The notes below the pieces were generated by a model. The model was not told the DNA's origin and did not search any database. It saw nothing but the letters and a program-made list of their open reading frames with translations. Positions 25,718-34,402 of a stretch of 64,000 nt of DNA are shown piece by piece. The stretch is from assembly GCF_024919275.1 (NCBI RefSeq), contig NZ_JANWGH010000001.1, forward strand, positions 1,806,296-1,870,295. Direction: 5' to 3'. Source of the DNA: Algoriphagus limi (GTDB lineage: Bacteria; Bacteroidota; Bacteroidia; Cytophagales; Cyclobacteriaceae). The translations under genes were made by a program, and so were the position numbers. Position 1 is the stretch's first letter. Each line of letters opens with the position of its first letter.

Positions 25718-27802
25718 ATGAACAAGTCGCATTTTCTACTATTTCTCCTCCTAGGAATTCTTTCTTGCCAAAGCGTCCTTCAGCCTTCTGATTGGGATAC
25801 CAAGCAGATTCAAATTGCACGAGATGAATTTGGTGTTCCTCACATATTTGGAAACACAGATGCAGATGTAGCATATGGTTTGGCATGGGCACATTCGGAG
25901 GATGACTTTAATACCATTCAACAAACACTATTAGCCGGGAAAGCCTTAGTCGGAAGAGTGTATGGAGCAGATGGAGCAGCGGTAGATTTTTTTGTTCACT
26001 TACTTGAAACCAGAAGAATTGCGAAAGAAAAATATGAAAACGCCTTCTCCGAAGAATTTCAGGCTGTTTTAGAAGGATATGCCGTAGGAATTAATGATTA
26101 TGCTGAAAGTCATCCTGATGAAATTTTATACAAGGGAGCCTTCCCTGTAAGTACTATCGACATTACTTCAGCCTATATTTTATCCTTGGCACAAATGTCA
26201 GGTGCCGATAGGGCGGTTCAACAAATTGTAAATGGAAAAGCCGGAAAAGTTCTTCCCGACCCCAACCCAAAAGGGTCAAACGCCATTGCAATTCACCCTT
26301 CTCGTACAGAGTCCGGAGAGAGTTTTTTAGCGATCAATTCCCACCAACCGCTAGAAGGACCTGTTTCTTGGTATGAGGCTCACCTCCATTCTAAAGAAGG
26401 CTGGAATATGCTGGGGGGGTTATTCCCCGGAGGTGCCATGATATTTCATGGAGTAAATGAAAATTTGGGGTGGGCACATACAGTGAATTTCCCAGACCTG
26501 CTCGACACTTACCAATTAGAAATCCATCCCGAAAATCCGAACTTATATCGAGTGAATGGTGATTGGCTGGAACTGGAAGAACGGACTGTATGGCTAAAAG
26601 TAAAATTATGGGACTTTTTGACCTTGCCTGTTCCCAAAAAAGTCTGGAAAAGCATTTATGGTCCTACCCTAGTGACAGAACAAGGGACATTTTCCATTCG
26701 ACTTGGGGCCTTAGATCGAATAGGTGCCCCAGAACAATGGTGGAGAATGAACAAGGCGAAAAATTTCTCCGAATGGAAAACTGCTATGGAAAGCTTACAA
26801 TTAACCAGTTTCAACACCGTGTATGCGGATAAATTTGACACCATTTTTTATGTCAGCAATGCAGTGCTTCCTAAGCGAAATCCAGTCTTTGACTATGAAG
26901 AAACTGTTCCGGGAAATACTTTGGATAGTTTTTGGGAGGATTATCATACTTTCGAGGAATTACCTCAGTACCTCAACCCTAGCTCAGGTTACCTTTTCAA
27001 CACCAACCATAGTCCATTCACAGGATCAGGATTGAAGGATAATTTATCTGCGGAAGACTTTCCTAAGGAAATGAGTTTCTCACTTAGAGAAAACAACCGG
27101 TCTGTCCGTTTCCGTGAAATAATGCCTGACTCTGGGATTATTTCTTGGGATGATTTTGAACGAATCAAATTTGACGATCAACTCCCAGAACAACTAGCCT
27201 TCCGAACCAATATGGATAGTTTATTCTTGTTGGATCCGGAAAAATACCCAGAGATTAAACCTCAAATCGAAGTTCTTCAACAATGGGACAAACGTGCCCC
27301 AATTGACTCTGAGGGTGCTGCTCTTTTTGCCTTTAGCTATTATTACTGGAGAGATAAATTCAATGAAACCGGAAGACCTTGGGAATCTACCTTGACCGAA
27401 GCTGAAGTTGTAGAAAGTTTGGAGGCGGCCAAGGCTCATTTTGAAATTAATTTTGGAAAAGAACTGATCCAACTTGGTGAATATCAAAAACTCGTACGGG
27501 GAGAAAAGGCGTTGCCTCTTTGGGGTCTAGATGACGTCATTACGGCCATGCGCTCCGAACCATGGGAAAATGGTATGCGAAAAGGAGCCCAGGGAGAATC
27601 TTATATTATGATGGTTCGATTTGGAGAGGGCCTTCCACAAATCGAAACCATCAATGTTTACGGAGCCAGTAATCGTCCAGAAAGCCCCCATTATGATGAT
27701 CAAATGGAGCGCTATCTAAAAAGGGAATTAAAGCCCATGACTTTGGATAAGGAAGCAGTATTGAAGCAAGCGGTCAGAGTCTATCATCCTGGAGAGGATT
27801 AA
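25718..27802 (+). CDS. penicillin acylase family lipoprotein (acylase)
   Basis: A 694-residue Ntn-hydrolase precursor with a lipoprotein signal (LLLGILSC, Cys at 17). The alpha-chain part begins QIARDEFGVPHIFGNTDADVAYGLAWAHSEDD. The catalytic N-terminal Ser of the beta chain is S187 in KGSNAIAI, where self-cleavage would occur between G186 and S187. It is followed by AINSHQPLEGPVSWYEAHL and HGVNENLGWAHTVNFPD, all typical of penicillin G acylases and acyl-homoserine-lactone acylases (PvdQ/QuiP). Substrate may be an N-acyl amide such as a homoserine lactone, but the sequence does not decide. It is alone, converging with the nitrilase gene at only 1 bp spacing. Confidence 0.93.
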   Translation: MNKSHFLLFLLLGILSCQSVLQPSDWDTKQIQIARDEFGVPHIFGNTDADVAYGLAWAHSEDDFNTIQQTLLAGKALVGRVYGADGAAVDFFVHLLETRRIAKEKYENAFSEEFQAVLEGYAVGINDYAESHPDEILYKGAFPVSTIDITSAYILSLAQMSGADRAVQQIVNGKAGKVLPDPNPKGSNAIAIHPSRTESGESFLAINSHQPLEGPVSWYEAHLHSKEGWNMLGGLFPGGAMIFHGVNENLGWAHTVNFPDLLDTYQLEIHPENPNLYRVNGDWLELEERTVWLKVKLWDFLTLPVPKKVWKSIYGPTLVTEQGTFSIRLGALDRIGAPEQWWRMNKAKNFSEWKTAMESLQLTSFNTVYADKFDTIFYVSNAVLPKRNPVFDYEETVPGNTLDSFWEDYHTFEELPQYLNPSSGYLFNTNHSPFTGSGLKDNLSAEDFPKEMSFSLRENNRSVRFREIMPDSGIISWDDFERIKFDDQLPEQLAFRTNMDSLFLLDPEKYPEIKPQIEVLQQWDKRAPIDSEGAALFAFSYYYWRDKFNETGRPWESTLTEAEVVESLEAAKAHFEINFGKELIQLGEYQKLVRGEKALPLWGLDDVITAMRSEPWENGMRKGAQGESYIMMVRFGEGLPQIETINVYGASNRPESPHYDDQMERYLKRELKPMTLDKEAVLKQAVRVYHPGED

Positions 27803-27803
27803 G

Positions 27804-28757
27804 TTATTGATTTAAAAACTCAACAGAACTTTGTCTTTTTCTATCTACTTGGAGTTTGAGAACATCCGGTCTGGAATAGTGCCCTACTGCATCGAAGTTT
27901 TGTCTTTCCTCCAAAACACGATTAAAATCCAAGGTTTCAATCAATAATCCTTCTTGGTTTATAACAGGTTCTAAAATCCATTTTCCATCTGGTCCGGCAA
28001 TGCAGCTTCCTCCGTCAGCCAAAACATCAGGGCAATTTTCCAAAATAAAATCCAAATGTGGAGTGTCCGTAAGAAAATCACTTTTCCGCATTGGGCTGCC
28101 TACGGATACCACGAAAGACCGACTCTCTTGAGCTATCATTCGGGTAATTAGTTCTGTATTTCGAACCGACCCTGGCCAAACAGCAATGTGAAGATTTTCG
28201 CCTTGCCCATAAAGTGAGGTACGTGCCAAAGGCATCCAGTTTTCCCAGCAATTAAGCCCTCCAACACGGAAACTTTTCAAATCATGAACCTGCAAGCCAT
28301 GCCCATCTCCTGGTGACCAAGTCAAGCGCTCATCGTATGTTGGTCTAAGTTTTCGATGAACTGAGCGGATTTCTCCCAATTCATTGATATAAACCAACGT
28401 ACAATAAAGGCTATGTCCTCCGCGATCAAGTGGTCGCTCAATAATCCCCAGGTAAACCGCAATTTTATTTTCTCTGGCTAAGATTTGGATTTCCTTCAAA
28501 TCCCCTTTCTCCAGCTGAACTGCATTTCTAGCATAGTGTGCATGGATCTCTTTTTGAATTTTATCATCCCAAGCAGAAGCATTGGTAATGGAAGTCCACC
28601 ATGGATACCCGGGCACCAAGCCCTCACCGAAGACAATCAATTCACAATTTTGATCTGCTGCCTCTTGAATAGACTTCTTAACTTTTTCAAGAGTAGCGAT
28701 TTTATCCAGCCATACCGGAGCGATTTGGGCCAAGGCAATTTTGAGTCGATTTTCCAT
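27804..28757 (-). CDS. nitrilase (carbon-nitrogen hydrolase)
   Basis: A 317-residue cytoplasmic enzyme with the Glu-Lys-Cys triad of the nitrilase superfamily: E45 in VFGEGLVPGYP, K136 in HRKLRPTYDER and C170 in GGLNCWENWMP. The CWEN sequence after the nucleophile, and HRKLxPTxxER, point to branch 1 (true nitrilases, R-CN to carboxylic acid plus ammonia) rather than amidases. The open frame extends five codons to a TTG at 28772; the ATG at 28757 is preferred. It lies downstream of the ROK gene terminator and converges with the acylase gene, so it appears to be a single-gene unit. Confidence 0.92.
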   Translation of the reverse strand: MENRLKIALAQIAPVWLDKIATLEKVKKSIQEAADQNCELIVFGEGLVPGYPWWTSITNASAWDDKIQKEIHAHYARNAVQLEKGDLKEIQILARENKIAVYLGIIERPLDRGGHSLYCTLVYINELGEIRSVHRKLRPTYDERLTWSPGDGHGLQVHDLKSFRVGGLNCWENWMPLARTSLYGQGENLHIAVWPGSVRNTELITRMIAQESRSFVVSVGSPMRKSDFLTDTPHLDFILENCPDVLADGGSCIAGPDGKWILEPVINQEGLLIETLDFNRVLEERQNFDAVGHYSRPDVLKLQVDRKRQSSVEFLNQ

Positions 28758-28790
28758 GTTCGAAGAAAGCAATTTTCAAGTCAATATTCC

Positions 28791-28816
28791 AAAAAAAACG
28801 GTCTCAATCGAGACCG
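28791..28816 (-). terminator. intrinsic terminator of the ROK operon
   Basis: A 7-bp stem (CGGTCTC / GAGACCG) with loop AATC; on the minus strand it is followed by eight T residues. It lies 34 bp after the ROK gene stop and upstream of the nitrilase start, separating the two transcripts. Confidence 0.85.
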
Positions 28817-28849
28817 CCTTTATTCTAATCACTAAACCAACTTTAATTT

Positions 28850-29710
28850 TTATGTATTGATAATTTCAGGTTCCACATCCACTAAAGCTACAGCACCATG
28901 AATGGCTGTTTCATCTAATTCGGAAAGCAGAATCTGCACATGCTCCAAAACAGTAGGATACGCAAAAGTTGAAAGAGATTTTTTTAAAGAAGCTTCGAAT
29001 AGCGGATAAGTTTTTCGAATTGATCCGCCTAGTACTATTGCCTCTGGAGCTAAGCCGAAAAGTATATGCTTGATCAATTCGCCTAAATGCGCCCCATATT
29101 CTTCAAAAGCTTTCAATGCTTCCGGATCTCCAGCTTTTGCTCTTTTGGCTAATTGTTTGGGCTTGGAGTCATAGTAGTAATGGAAAAACTTCCCGCTGCA
29201 ATAATGCTCAAAATTATGTTCGAGATAAGGTGCGCTGCACCATTCGCCTGCAGCAGAATAGACTCCAGAATATAGATGGCTGTTGATTACAATTCCAGCT
29301 CCTACGCCGGTTCCTAGAGTAATCCCAACTATATTTTTGAAGGGCTTCCCAACCCCAAATTTGTGAACACCTATTGCAAAGCAATTTGCGTCATTATTGA
29401 TGAAAATCGGTTTTGCGAAGCGCTCTTGAAGAAATTTAGCCAACTCCACATGTTGAAAGGCAGGAATATTGGCTAAACCCAAGACTTCGCCTTTTTCTAC
29501 ATCAACCAATCCGGGAATCCCGATACCAATCCCTGCAATGTCATAGCCCAAATAAGACTCAATAAATAAGGCTATTGTCTCCAAAATAAATTCTTTGGAT
29601 TCCTTAGCCGGAGTAGGAATAGACCGAATGTCCTCCAGATGTCCTTTAACAAGGACTCCACCTTTGATTCCTGTACCTCCTATATCAAGTCCCAGAATGG
29701 CTTTTTCCAT
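28850..29710 (-). CDS. ROK-family sugar kinase
   Basis: A 286-residue ASKHA-fold kinase. The phosphate-1 motif is LGLDIGGTGIKGGVL, the catalytic region GIGIGIPGLVD and INNDANCFAIG, phosphate-2 GITLGTGVGAGIV, and the adenosine motif EAIVLGGSI. The usual ROK zinc motif (CxCGxxGC) is absent; the matching place reads NFEHYCSGKFF, with a single Cys. So this is a zinc-less ROK variant, as in several Bacteroidota and polyphosphate-glucokinase-like proteins. It probably phosphorylates glucose or an amino sugar. The neighbouring NagB-PIG-L gene 61 bp upstream, on the same strand, suggests glucosamine or N-acetylglucosamine use. Confidence 0.88.
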   Translation of the reverse strand: MEKAILGLDIGGTGIKGGVLVKGHLEDIRSIPTPAKESKEFILETIALFIESYLGYDIAGIGIGIPGLVDVEKGEVLGLANIPAFQHVELAKFLQERFAKPIFINNDANCFAIGVHKFGVGKPFKNIVGITLGTGVGAGIVINSHLYSGVYSAAGEWCSAPYLEHNFEHYCSGKFFHYYYDSKPKQLAKRAKAGDPEALKAFEEYGAHLGELIKHILFGLAPEAIVLGGSIRKTYPLFEASLKKSLSTFAYPTVLEHVQILLSELDETAIHGAVALVDVEPEIINT

Positions 29711-29771
29711 GTGCTGAGGTTATTTGGTCAATTTAGGTTTATAGGTTTTTAAGCTCTTATTCTTCTATGGA

Positions 29772-32099
29772 TTAAATCATTCCTTCGATGGATTTTTCCA
29801 GCTCTCTTGCCGTAGCTAGAAACTCCTCCACATTCATATCACGGAAGAATATCAATCCGTGACTAGCACGTACCTTGGCGCGCTCATGCAAGTAGAAATA
29901 ATTTTTGCCCAAAAGAAGCTGAATATCATTTAGCTGACTCACCCAGATTCGCTTGGCAACCGTACTGAATTTACCATTGTGCGAATAACTTGGGAAAGAA
30001 GCATTTACTTGACTGAGGTAGCAGTTTGCGAAAGAATCCTCCATCACAGACATATCCCCAAGTGAAACCGGAACAACCACGTTGGCTTCATGCGGCTCGA
30101 ATTTAAACCAAACATTCCGATAGCCAATAATTCGTAGGTCGCTGATATCCTTTTCTTCACCCCATTTCTTCACAGCAGCTGCAGTTGCCTGAAGGACTTT
30201 GTAATGAGTATCAGGACCGGAACCTTCCGGATCGAGCGTTAAGCTAATTTTTGTTGGGTTAACTTTTCTGAACAATTCCACGATCGGTTCTACATCACGG
30301 GTTTTGTCCGGCTGTTCGGTAAAAATATCTCCAGTGTAAAAACCAAGGCGCAAATGGTGAACGTTTTTCACTTGAACACCAAAGTGAGCCCATACCAATT
30401 CCTCCTCAAACTCCCGGATCATTCCCTTCAACTTTTGGATTTTGGAAGGATTTTTCTCTCCATCATAAGACTTTCGAAGGATGCTAATCACATCATTGAT
30501 AGTCTCTCTCAGCTGAGTTTTATTCTTAATGCCATAAATAGTCACAAGTGCTCGGACCACCCGATGGCAAAGACCCCGCTTTCGGGCAGCTTCATTCTCA
30601 GAAGCTACATTAGTTAAGTAATGGTAAACATCCTTATCCGTCTTCAGACTATACCCCATCTCAAAGAAGTCCTCATAGTTTACCATTTGGATCTTGTTCT
30701 CATCCAGCAATTTCTTGGTATGATGCAGAGTTTCGATCACAAAGGAATTGGTAACAGCGGTAAAACCCGAAGTCAATACTGAAAAATGAGCTTCGTTTGT
30801 TGGCTCATGCAACTGATTGGTGATATGTGGTAGGATACCAAGTGAAATATCATCATGATGCGGTCCAGTATGAAGAAGTCGCTGATTCTTTTCCTGCTCC
30901 AATCCTCTTGCTAATTTGTCCTCCACACTTTTCATCACCTGACCGACTGTCTCCTCTGACAAATCAGGTATCAATTTGCAGTACTTATCCGCTTTCAAAT
31001 CGCTTAATTTCAAGCGATGACCATATTTATTGAGTCTCTTACAAAGTTCGATTACTGCCCTTTCTGTCTTTTCAAAAGTCCATTCGCCTTTTTGATAATA
31101 GGCATCTACTGAATCGGTCAATTTAACTGCAGCGCCTTTGGTCAAATAGAAGCGCCCATTTTTAAGCTTTTGAAGGACTGTGGCCGGATAGACATTATTC
31201 AACTTAGTCTCCAAAGAATCCTTCACTATTCCAGCCTTTGCCTCTCCAGCAGCAATGATAATCGCCACCGCCTCCGGATTATAAACAATGGTATCCAAAC
31301 CAATGGTAATCACTAATCGGTTTGCCGAAACCTCAATTCCACCTAGATCTCCGGCTGCAACAGCTTGAGTTTCAAAGTTGGTCTCCGTCAATCGCGTAAC
31401 AGAATAGATATGAGACCCACGGGTATTGAAGGCAATGTGACCATCCGGTCCGATACCTCCTAAGAAAAAGCCAATTCCACCCAAATCCCGGATTTTTTTC
31501 TCATAATCCGCACACCATTGATCGATCATATAGATGGATTCCTGCTGTAGCTTTTCCAAATCCGTCTCAGGATCACGGAATCGCAAAGACAAATCCACTT
31601 TCAAATCCGGGAAAATCTCACTGTAATGCTTTCCTTGAGCAAGTGGGATTTCATCTGAATTAATTAGGATGGCTTTCTCTTTGGAAAGACCAAAACCTTG
31701 GATGTAAAACTTATTGACGTAATCGTAGAAGCTGTTGTGCTGAGTAGAAGAGATGGGATAAAACTCATCAATTTGCACAAAAGTCAAATCCTTGAGAACC
31801 GGCTTTTTGGTATTTCCCAAACCATATTGCTCCCGGATTTCCTTTCCCTTTTTACTATCCCAATTATCCAATAAATATTGAGTCCATTTAATAAAAAACT
31901 CCGGCGTTTTTCCCGTAGGCAAACTGATTACGCCTTGAGGATTTTCAGCCGCCCATTCCAAAAAGCGACAAGCAGTCAATAATCCCAGTTTGGGAAAATT
32001 ATCAACCGTGAGGTAAGGAATCAGAGTAGAAATTTTTTCGACCCCGGATTCTTCGAGAAAGCGTTTCTCAACTTCTGATAGAGGATAGTTGCTGAGCAT
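29772..32099 (-). CDS. glucosamine-6-phosphate deaminase-PIG-L fusion protein
   Basis: A 775-residue two-domain protein. Residues about 40-330 form a NagB-like sugar isomerase: SLPTGKTP (59-66), catalytic-site IDEFYP (110-115) and GGIGPDGHIAFN with D219 and H221. It would convert glucosamine-6-phosphate to fructose-6-phosphate and ammonia. Residues about 400-690 form a PIG-L/LmbE-like domain with LLHTGPHHDDISLG (H414, D416, D417 as zinc and base positions) and DPEGSGPDTHYKVLQ. PIG-L proteins deacetylate N-acetylglucosamine derivatives, so the fusion might deacetylate and deaminate in sequence; this is inference. Similar fusions occur in other Bacteroidota. It is probably cotranscribed with the ROK kinase. 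Confidence 0.9.
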   Translation of the reverse strand: MLSNYPLSEVEKRFLEESGVEKISTLIPYLTVDNFPKLGLLTACRFLEWAAENPQGVISLPTGKTPEFFIKWTQYLLDNWDSKKGKEIREQYGLGNTKKPVLKDLTFVQIDEFYPISSTQHNSFYDYVNKFYIQGFGLSKEKAILINSDEIPLAQGKHYSEIFPDLKVDLSLRFRDPETDLEKLQQESIYMIDQWCADYEKKIRDLGGIGFFLGGIGPDGHIAFNTRGSHIYSVTRLTETNFETQAVAAGDLGGIEVSANRLVITIGLDTIVYNPEAVAIIIAAGEAKAGIVKDSLETKLNNVYPATVLQKLKNGRFYLTKGAAVKLTDSVDAYYQKGEWTFEKTERAVIELCKRLNKYGHRLKLSDLKADKYCKLIPDLSEETVGQVMKSVEDKLARGLEQEKNQRLLHTGPHHDDISLGILPHITNQLHEPTNEAHFSVLTSGFTAVTNSFVIETLHHTKKLLDENKIQMVNYEDFFEMGYSLKTDKDVYHYLTNVASENEAARKRGLCHRVVRALVTIYGIKNKTQLRETINDVISILRKSYDGEKNPSKIQKLKGMIREFEEELVWAHFGVQVKNVHHLRLGFYTGDIFTEQPDKTRDVEPIVELFRKVNPTKISLTLDPEGSGPDTHYKVLQATAAAVKKWGEEKDISDLRIIGYRNVWFKFEPHEANVVVPVSLGDMSVMEDSFANCYLSQVNASFPSYSHNGKFSTVAKRIWVSQLNDIQLLLGKNYFYLHERAKVRASHGLIFFRDMNVEEFLATARELEKSIEGMI

Positions 32100-32176
32100 A
32101 GTGTTTAAGCAGGTTTGCGTTAAGAAGGTTTATTGTACTACTCTCAAATTTTTATTTCCAAATAAAAACTAAAGCG

Positions 32177-32186
32177 CAATCGATTG
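32177..32186. promoter_or_regulatory. possible LacI-type operator upstream of NagB-PIG-L
   Basis: The perfect 10-bp palindrome CAATCGATTG lies about 78 bp before the fusion gene's start. A central CG flanked by AAT/ATT is the usual core of LacI-family operators. No LacI-type gene is in the window, and a 10-bp palindrome can occur by chance, so this is a weak call. Confidence 0.3.
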
Positions 32187-32303
32187 ACTTCCAAAATATA
32201 TTTTTTCTATCCAGCTTCTATAGAATTTTATTAGGAAATCGAATGGAATCACTTCAGTTTGTTTAATCAAACAAAATTAAAAAACTTTATTGAATAAAAA
32301 ATA

Positions 32304-32328
32304 ACTTTTATAAAATTTTTATAAAAGT
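32304..32328. terminator. A/T-rich 12-bp inverted repeat after the DUF294 gene
   Basis: The arms ACTTTTATAAAA and TTTTATAAAAGT are exact reverse complements around one T. The repeat is 18 bp beyond the stop of the DUF294 gene, and on the minus strand it is followed by a T-rich tract (ATTTTTTATTC). It is most likely a terminator of A/T-rich type, although a regulator site cannot be excluded. The surrounding 32100-32346 is very A/T-rich and shows no open frame of interest. Confidence 0.5.
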
Positions 32329-32346
32329 ATTCTTAATCAGAAAAAT

Positions 32347-33801
32347 TTATAGGCTCTTGGTAAATGAAATCCGCATTCTTGCTTGGAAATCCCTGATAAC
32401 TTTAAAAATCTCAATCAAGGTCACATTCTGAACTTTGGTAAGCTTTTCCATTCGGATCCAATTCAGGGGCTTGGAAGAACCTGCCAAGAGAAGTTCTGCC
32501 TGATTTTCTAAGCGCAAAGCCATCAGATAAGAAAATGCATGGATCAATTCCTGACATTCTGCATCTGAAAAGACGCCACGATCCTTCAATTTCAAAAGCC
32601 TCTCTAGGGTATTGGTTTCTTGAATTTGAAACTTCAAAGCATAGACCCGGGCAAGATCCACCATAGTTCTCATGGCATGTTTGAGATTGAATTGTTTCTC
32701 CCCATCGATTTTCTCTGTTCGGATTTGTCTGAAAAATGTTAAAGGCGGTTCATATTGGAGGGCATTATAGCCAAGGTTAATAAAGAATCTTTCAGGAGCC
32801 TTGTCTAACAATTGATTCATGTGCCGTTTTAAGTCATTCAGCAATTTTTCATCTCCAAAGATTGCCCGGCAATCAAAAAATGTAGCATAATTCATAGCAG
32901 TCTCTTGGGAAGCGTCAGAGATCCATGTTTCATAATTTCGCTTCCAATGAGAAAGTGAATGCGTCCATTTGGGATTCATTGCCATCAGCTCTCCCTCACA
33001 AAATACTATCCCGATTTGATCCAAAGCTGTGGATACGCGAGTGGCAAAATCAAGAAAATAAGCCCGAACTTTTTCACGCTGTTCATTAGCCTTATCCTCA
33101 TATATAATAGCATTGTCCTGATCTGTTTTAAGCGTCAATTCTCCTCTACCCTCACTTCCCAAAACAAAAAAGACAAACTTTGCTGGAGCAGGTCCTATTT
33201 CCTTTATGACCCGTTCAATAACCCGTTGGGCAATGGTATCTGCGACCGTAGTAATGATTTGATTTACGATACTTGCTTTCATCCCCCTACTTAGAAGCAA
33301 GTGAATGATTTCAGGCATACGCTGCCATTTTGCTCTGAGTTCGGGAATCTGCCGAGCTTCTTTTACGGATTGGATAAACATGAAGGGGCCTTGGCTTTGC
33401 TCAGTCAAGATTTTTGTCCGACTAATCCAGCCTTCAAAATGATCACCCTGTTTAACTAGTAGATATCGGGATTTAGTCTGAAACATAAGCATCAAAGCCT
33501 CCACCAAACTGGCTTCGGGATGAATCGAGACCATAGATGACTCCATGATTTCAACTACCGGTTTTTCAACAGAAAGACCTTTTGCTAAAACCTTATCTCT
33601 TAAGGTGATGTCTGTAATATAGCCTTGAATGTCTTCTTTAGACTCTCCAATAAATAGACAACTGACTTGCTCTTTGGCCATTTGGGCGGCACATTCTTGA
33701 ACAGAGCTAGTAGGCTTGGCCATTCGGAGATGCCGAAAATGAAGATCTCGAACTTGCTTGGAATAAAATTGATCTGAAATAAAGCCGGTGGTATTTTCCA
33801 T
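32347..33801 (-). CDS. CBS-domain DUF294 putative nucleotidyltransferase
   Basis: A 484-residue cytoplasmic protein. Two CBS motifs occupy about residues 22-140 (VQECAAQMAKEQVSCLFIGE, GYITDITLRDKV, LVEALMLMFQTKSRYLLVKQ). A nucleotidyltransferase-like DUF294 domain follows with LGSEGRGELTLKTDQDNAI, whose Asp pair fits the metal-binding positions of the Pol beta superfamily. A C-terminal helical DUF294_C domain ends the protein. Many family members have an N-terminal cyclic-nucleotide-binding domain; here only about 20 residues precede the CBS pair, so it is lacking. Role is probably regulatory. ATG at 33801 is preferred over an in-frame TTG at 33819. Divergent from gluconokinase with under 40 bp between. 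Confidence 0.85.
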   Translation of the reverse strand: MENTTGFISDQFYSKQVRDLHFRHLRMAKPTSSVQECAAQMAKEQVSCLFIGESKEDIQGYITDITLRDKVLAKGLSVEKPVVEIMESSMVSIHPEASLVEALMLMFQTKSRYLLVKQGDHFEGWISRTKILTEQSQGPFMFIQSVKEARQIPELRAKWQRMPEIIHLLLSRGMKASIVNQIITTVADTIAQRVIERVIKEIGPAPAKFVFFVLGSEGRGELTLKTDQDNAIIYEDKANEQREKVRAYFLDFATRVSTALDQIGIVFCEGELMAMNPKWTHSLSHWKRNYETWISDASQETAMNYATFFDCRAIFGDEKLLNDLKRHMNQLLDKAPERFFINLGYNALQYEPPLTFFRQIRTEKIDGEKQFNLKHAMRTMVDLARVYALKFQIQETNTLERLLKLKDRGVFSDAECQELIHAFSYLMALRLENQAELLLAGSSKPLNWIRMEKLTKVQNVTLIEIFKVIRDFQARMRISFTKSL

Positions 33802-33839
33802 CTTTCCCAAATTAACCAATCTTTGGGTTTTCTTCTATC

Positions 33840-34331
33840 ATGAAAAAATATAAGCTTATCATCATTACTGGAGTTTCGGGAACCGGAAAAACCACCTTAG
33901 GAACAGCTTTGTCCGAGAAATTAGGAATCCCTTTTTATGATGCAGACCATTTTCATCCTATAGAAAACATTGCCAAAATGAGCGCCGGTATACCGCTCAA
34001 TGATGAGGATCGAAAACCCTGGTTACAGTCTTTGGCTAACAAATTGGAAGAATCCAAGACATCAGGCGGTTGTGTTTTAGCCTGCTCAGCCCTAAAGGAA
34101 AGTTACCGAAAAATCCTTTCCATCGATCCTTCTATCCATTGGATTCATCTAAAAGGAGATCGGGATTTAATCTGGGAGCGAATGAAAGCCCGTAAAAACC
34201 ATTATATGAAGGCTGAAATGCTTGATTCCCAATTTGCCACTTGGGAGGAGCCGGATTATGGACACAAACTTTCCATTGCTCAGAGTCCTGAAGCCATGCT
34301 TGAGGAAGCATTGGATTTTTTAAAGAAATAG
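33840..34331 (+). CDS. gntK: gluconokinase
   Basis: A 163-residue P-loop kinase that phosphorylates gluconate to 6-phosphogluconate. The P-loop is GVSGTGKTT (11-19, K17), followed by FYDADHFHPIENIAKMSAGIPLNDEDRKPWL in two conserved parts, ACSALKESYRKIL and IHLKGDRDLIWERMKARKNHYM. This is the standard GntK/IdnK signature. Length is normal. It leads a same-strand group with an amidohydrolase and aldose 1-epimerase. The window also encodes gluconate-2-dehydrogenase-like subunits, but not next to it. Confidence 0.93.
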   Translation: MKKYKLIIITGVSGTGKTTLGTALSEKLGIPFYDADHFHPIENIAKMSAGIPLNDEDRKPWLQSLANKLEESKTSGGCVLACSALKESYRKILSIDPSIHWIHLKGDRDLIWERMKARKNHYMKAEMLDSQFATWEEPDYGHKLSIAQSPEAMLEEALDFLKK

Positions 34332-34402
34332 AAATTACAGGATCGGATTGGAATAGCGAATTCAAAGGGCGAAATTGAATTTCAAACCCTAATTAGCCTT
34401 CC

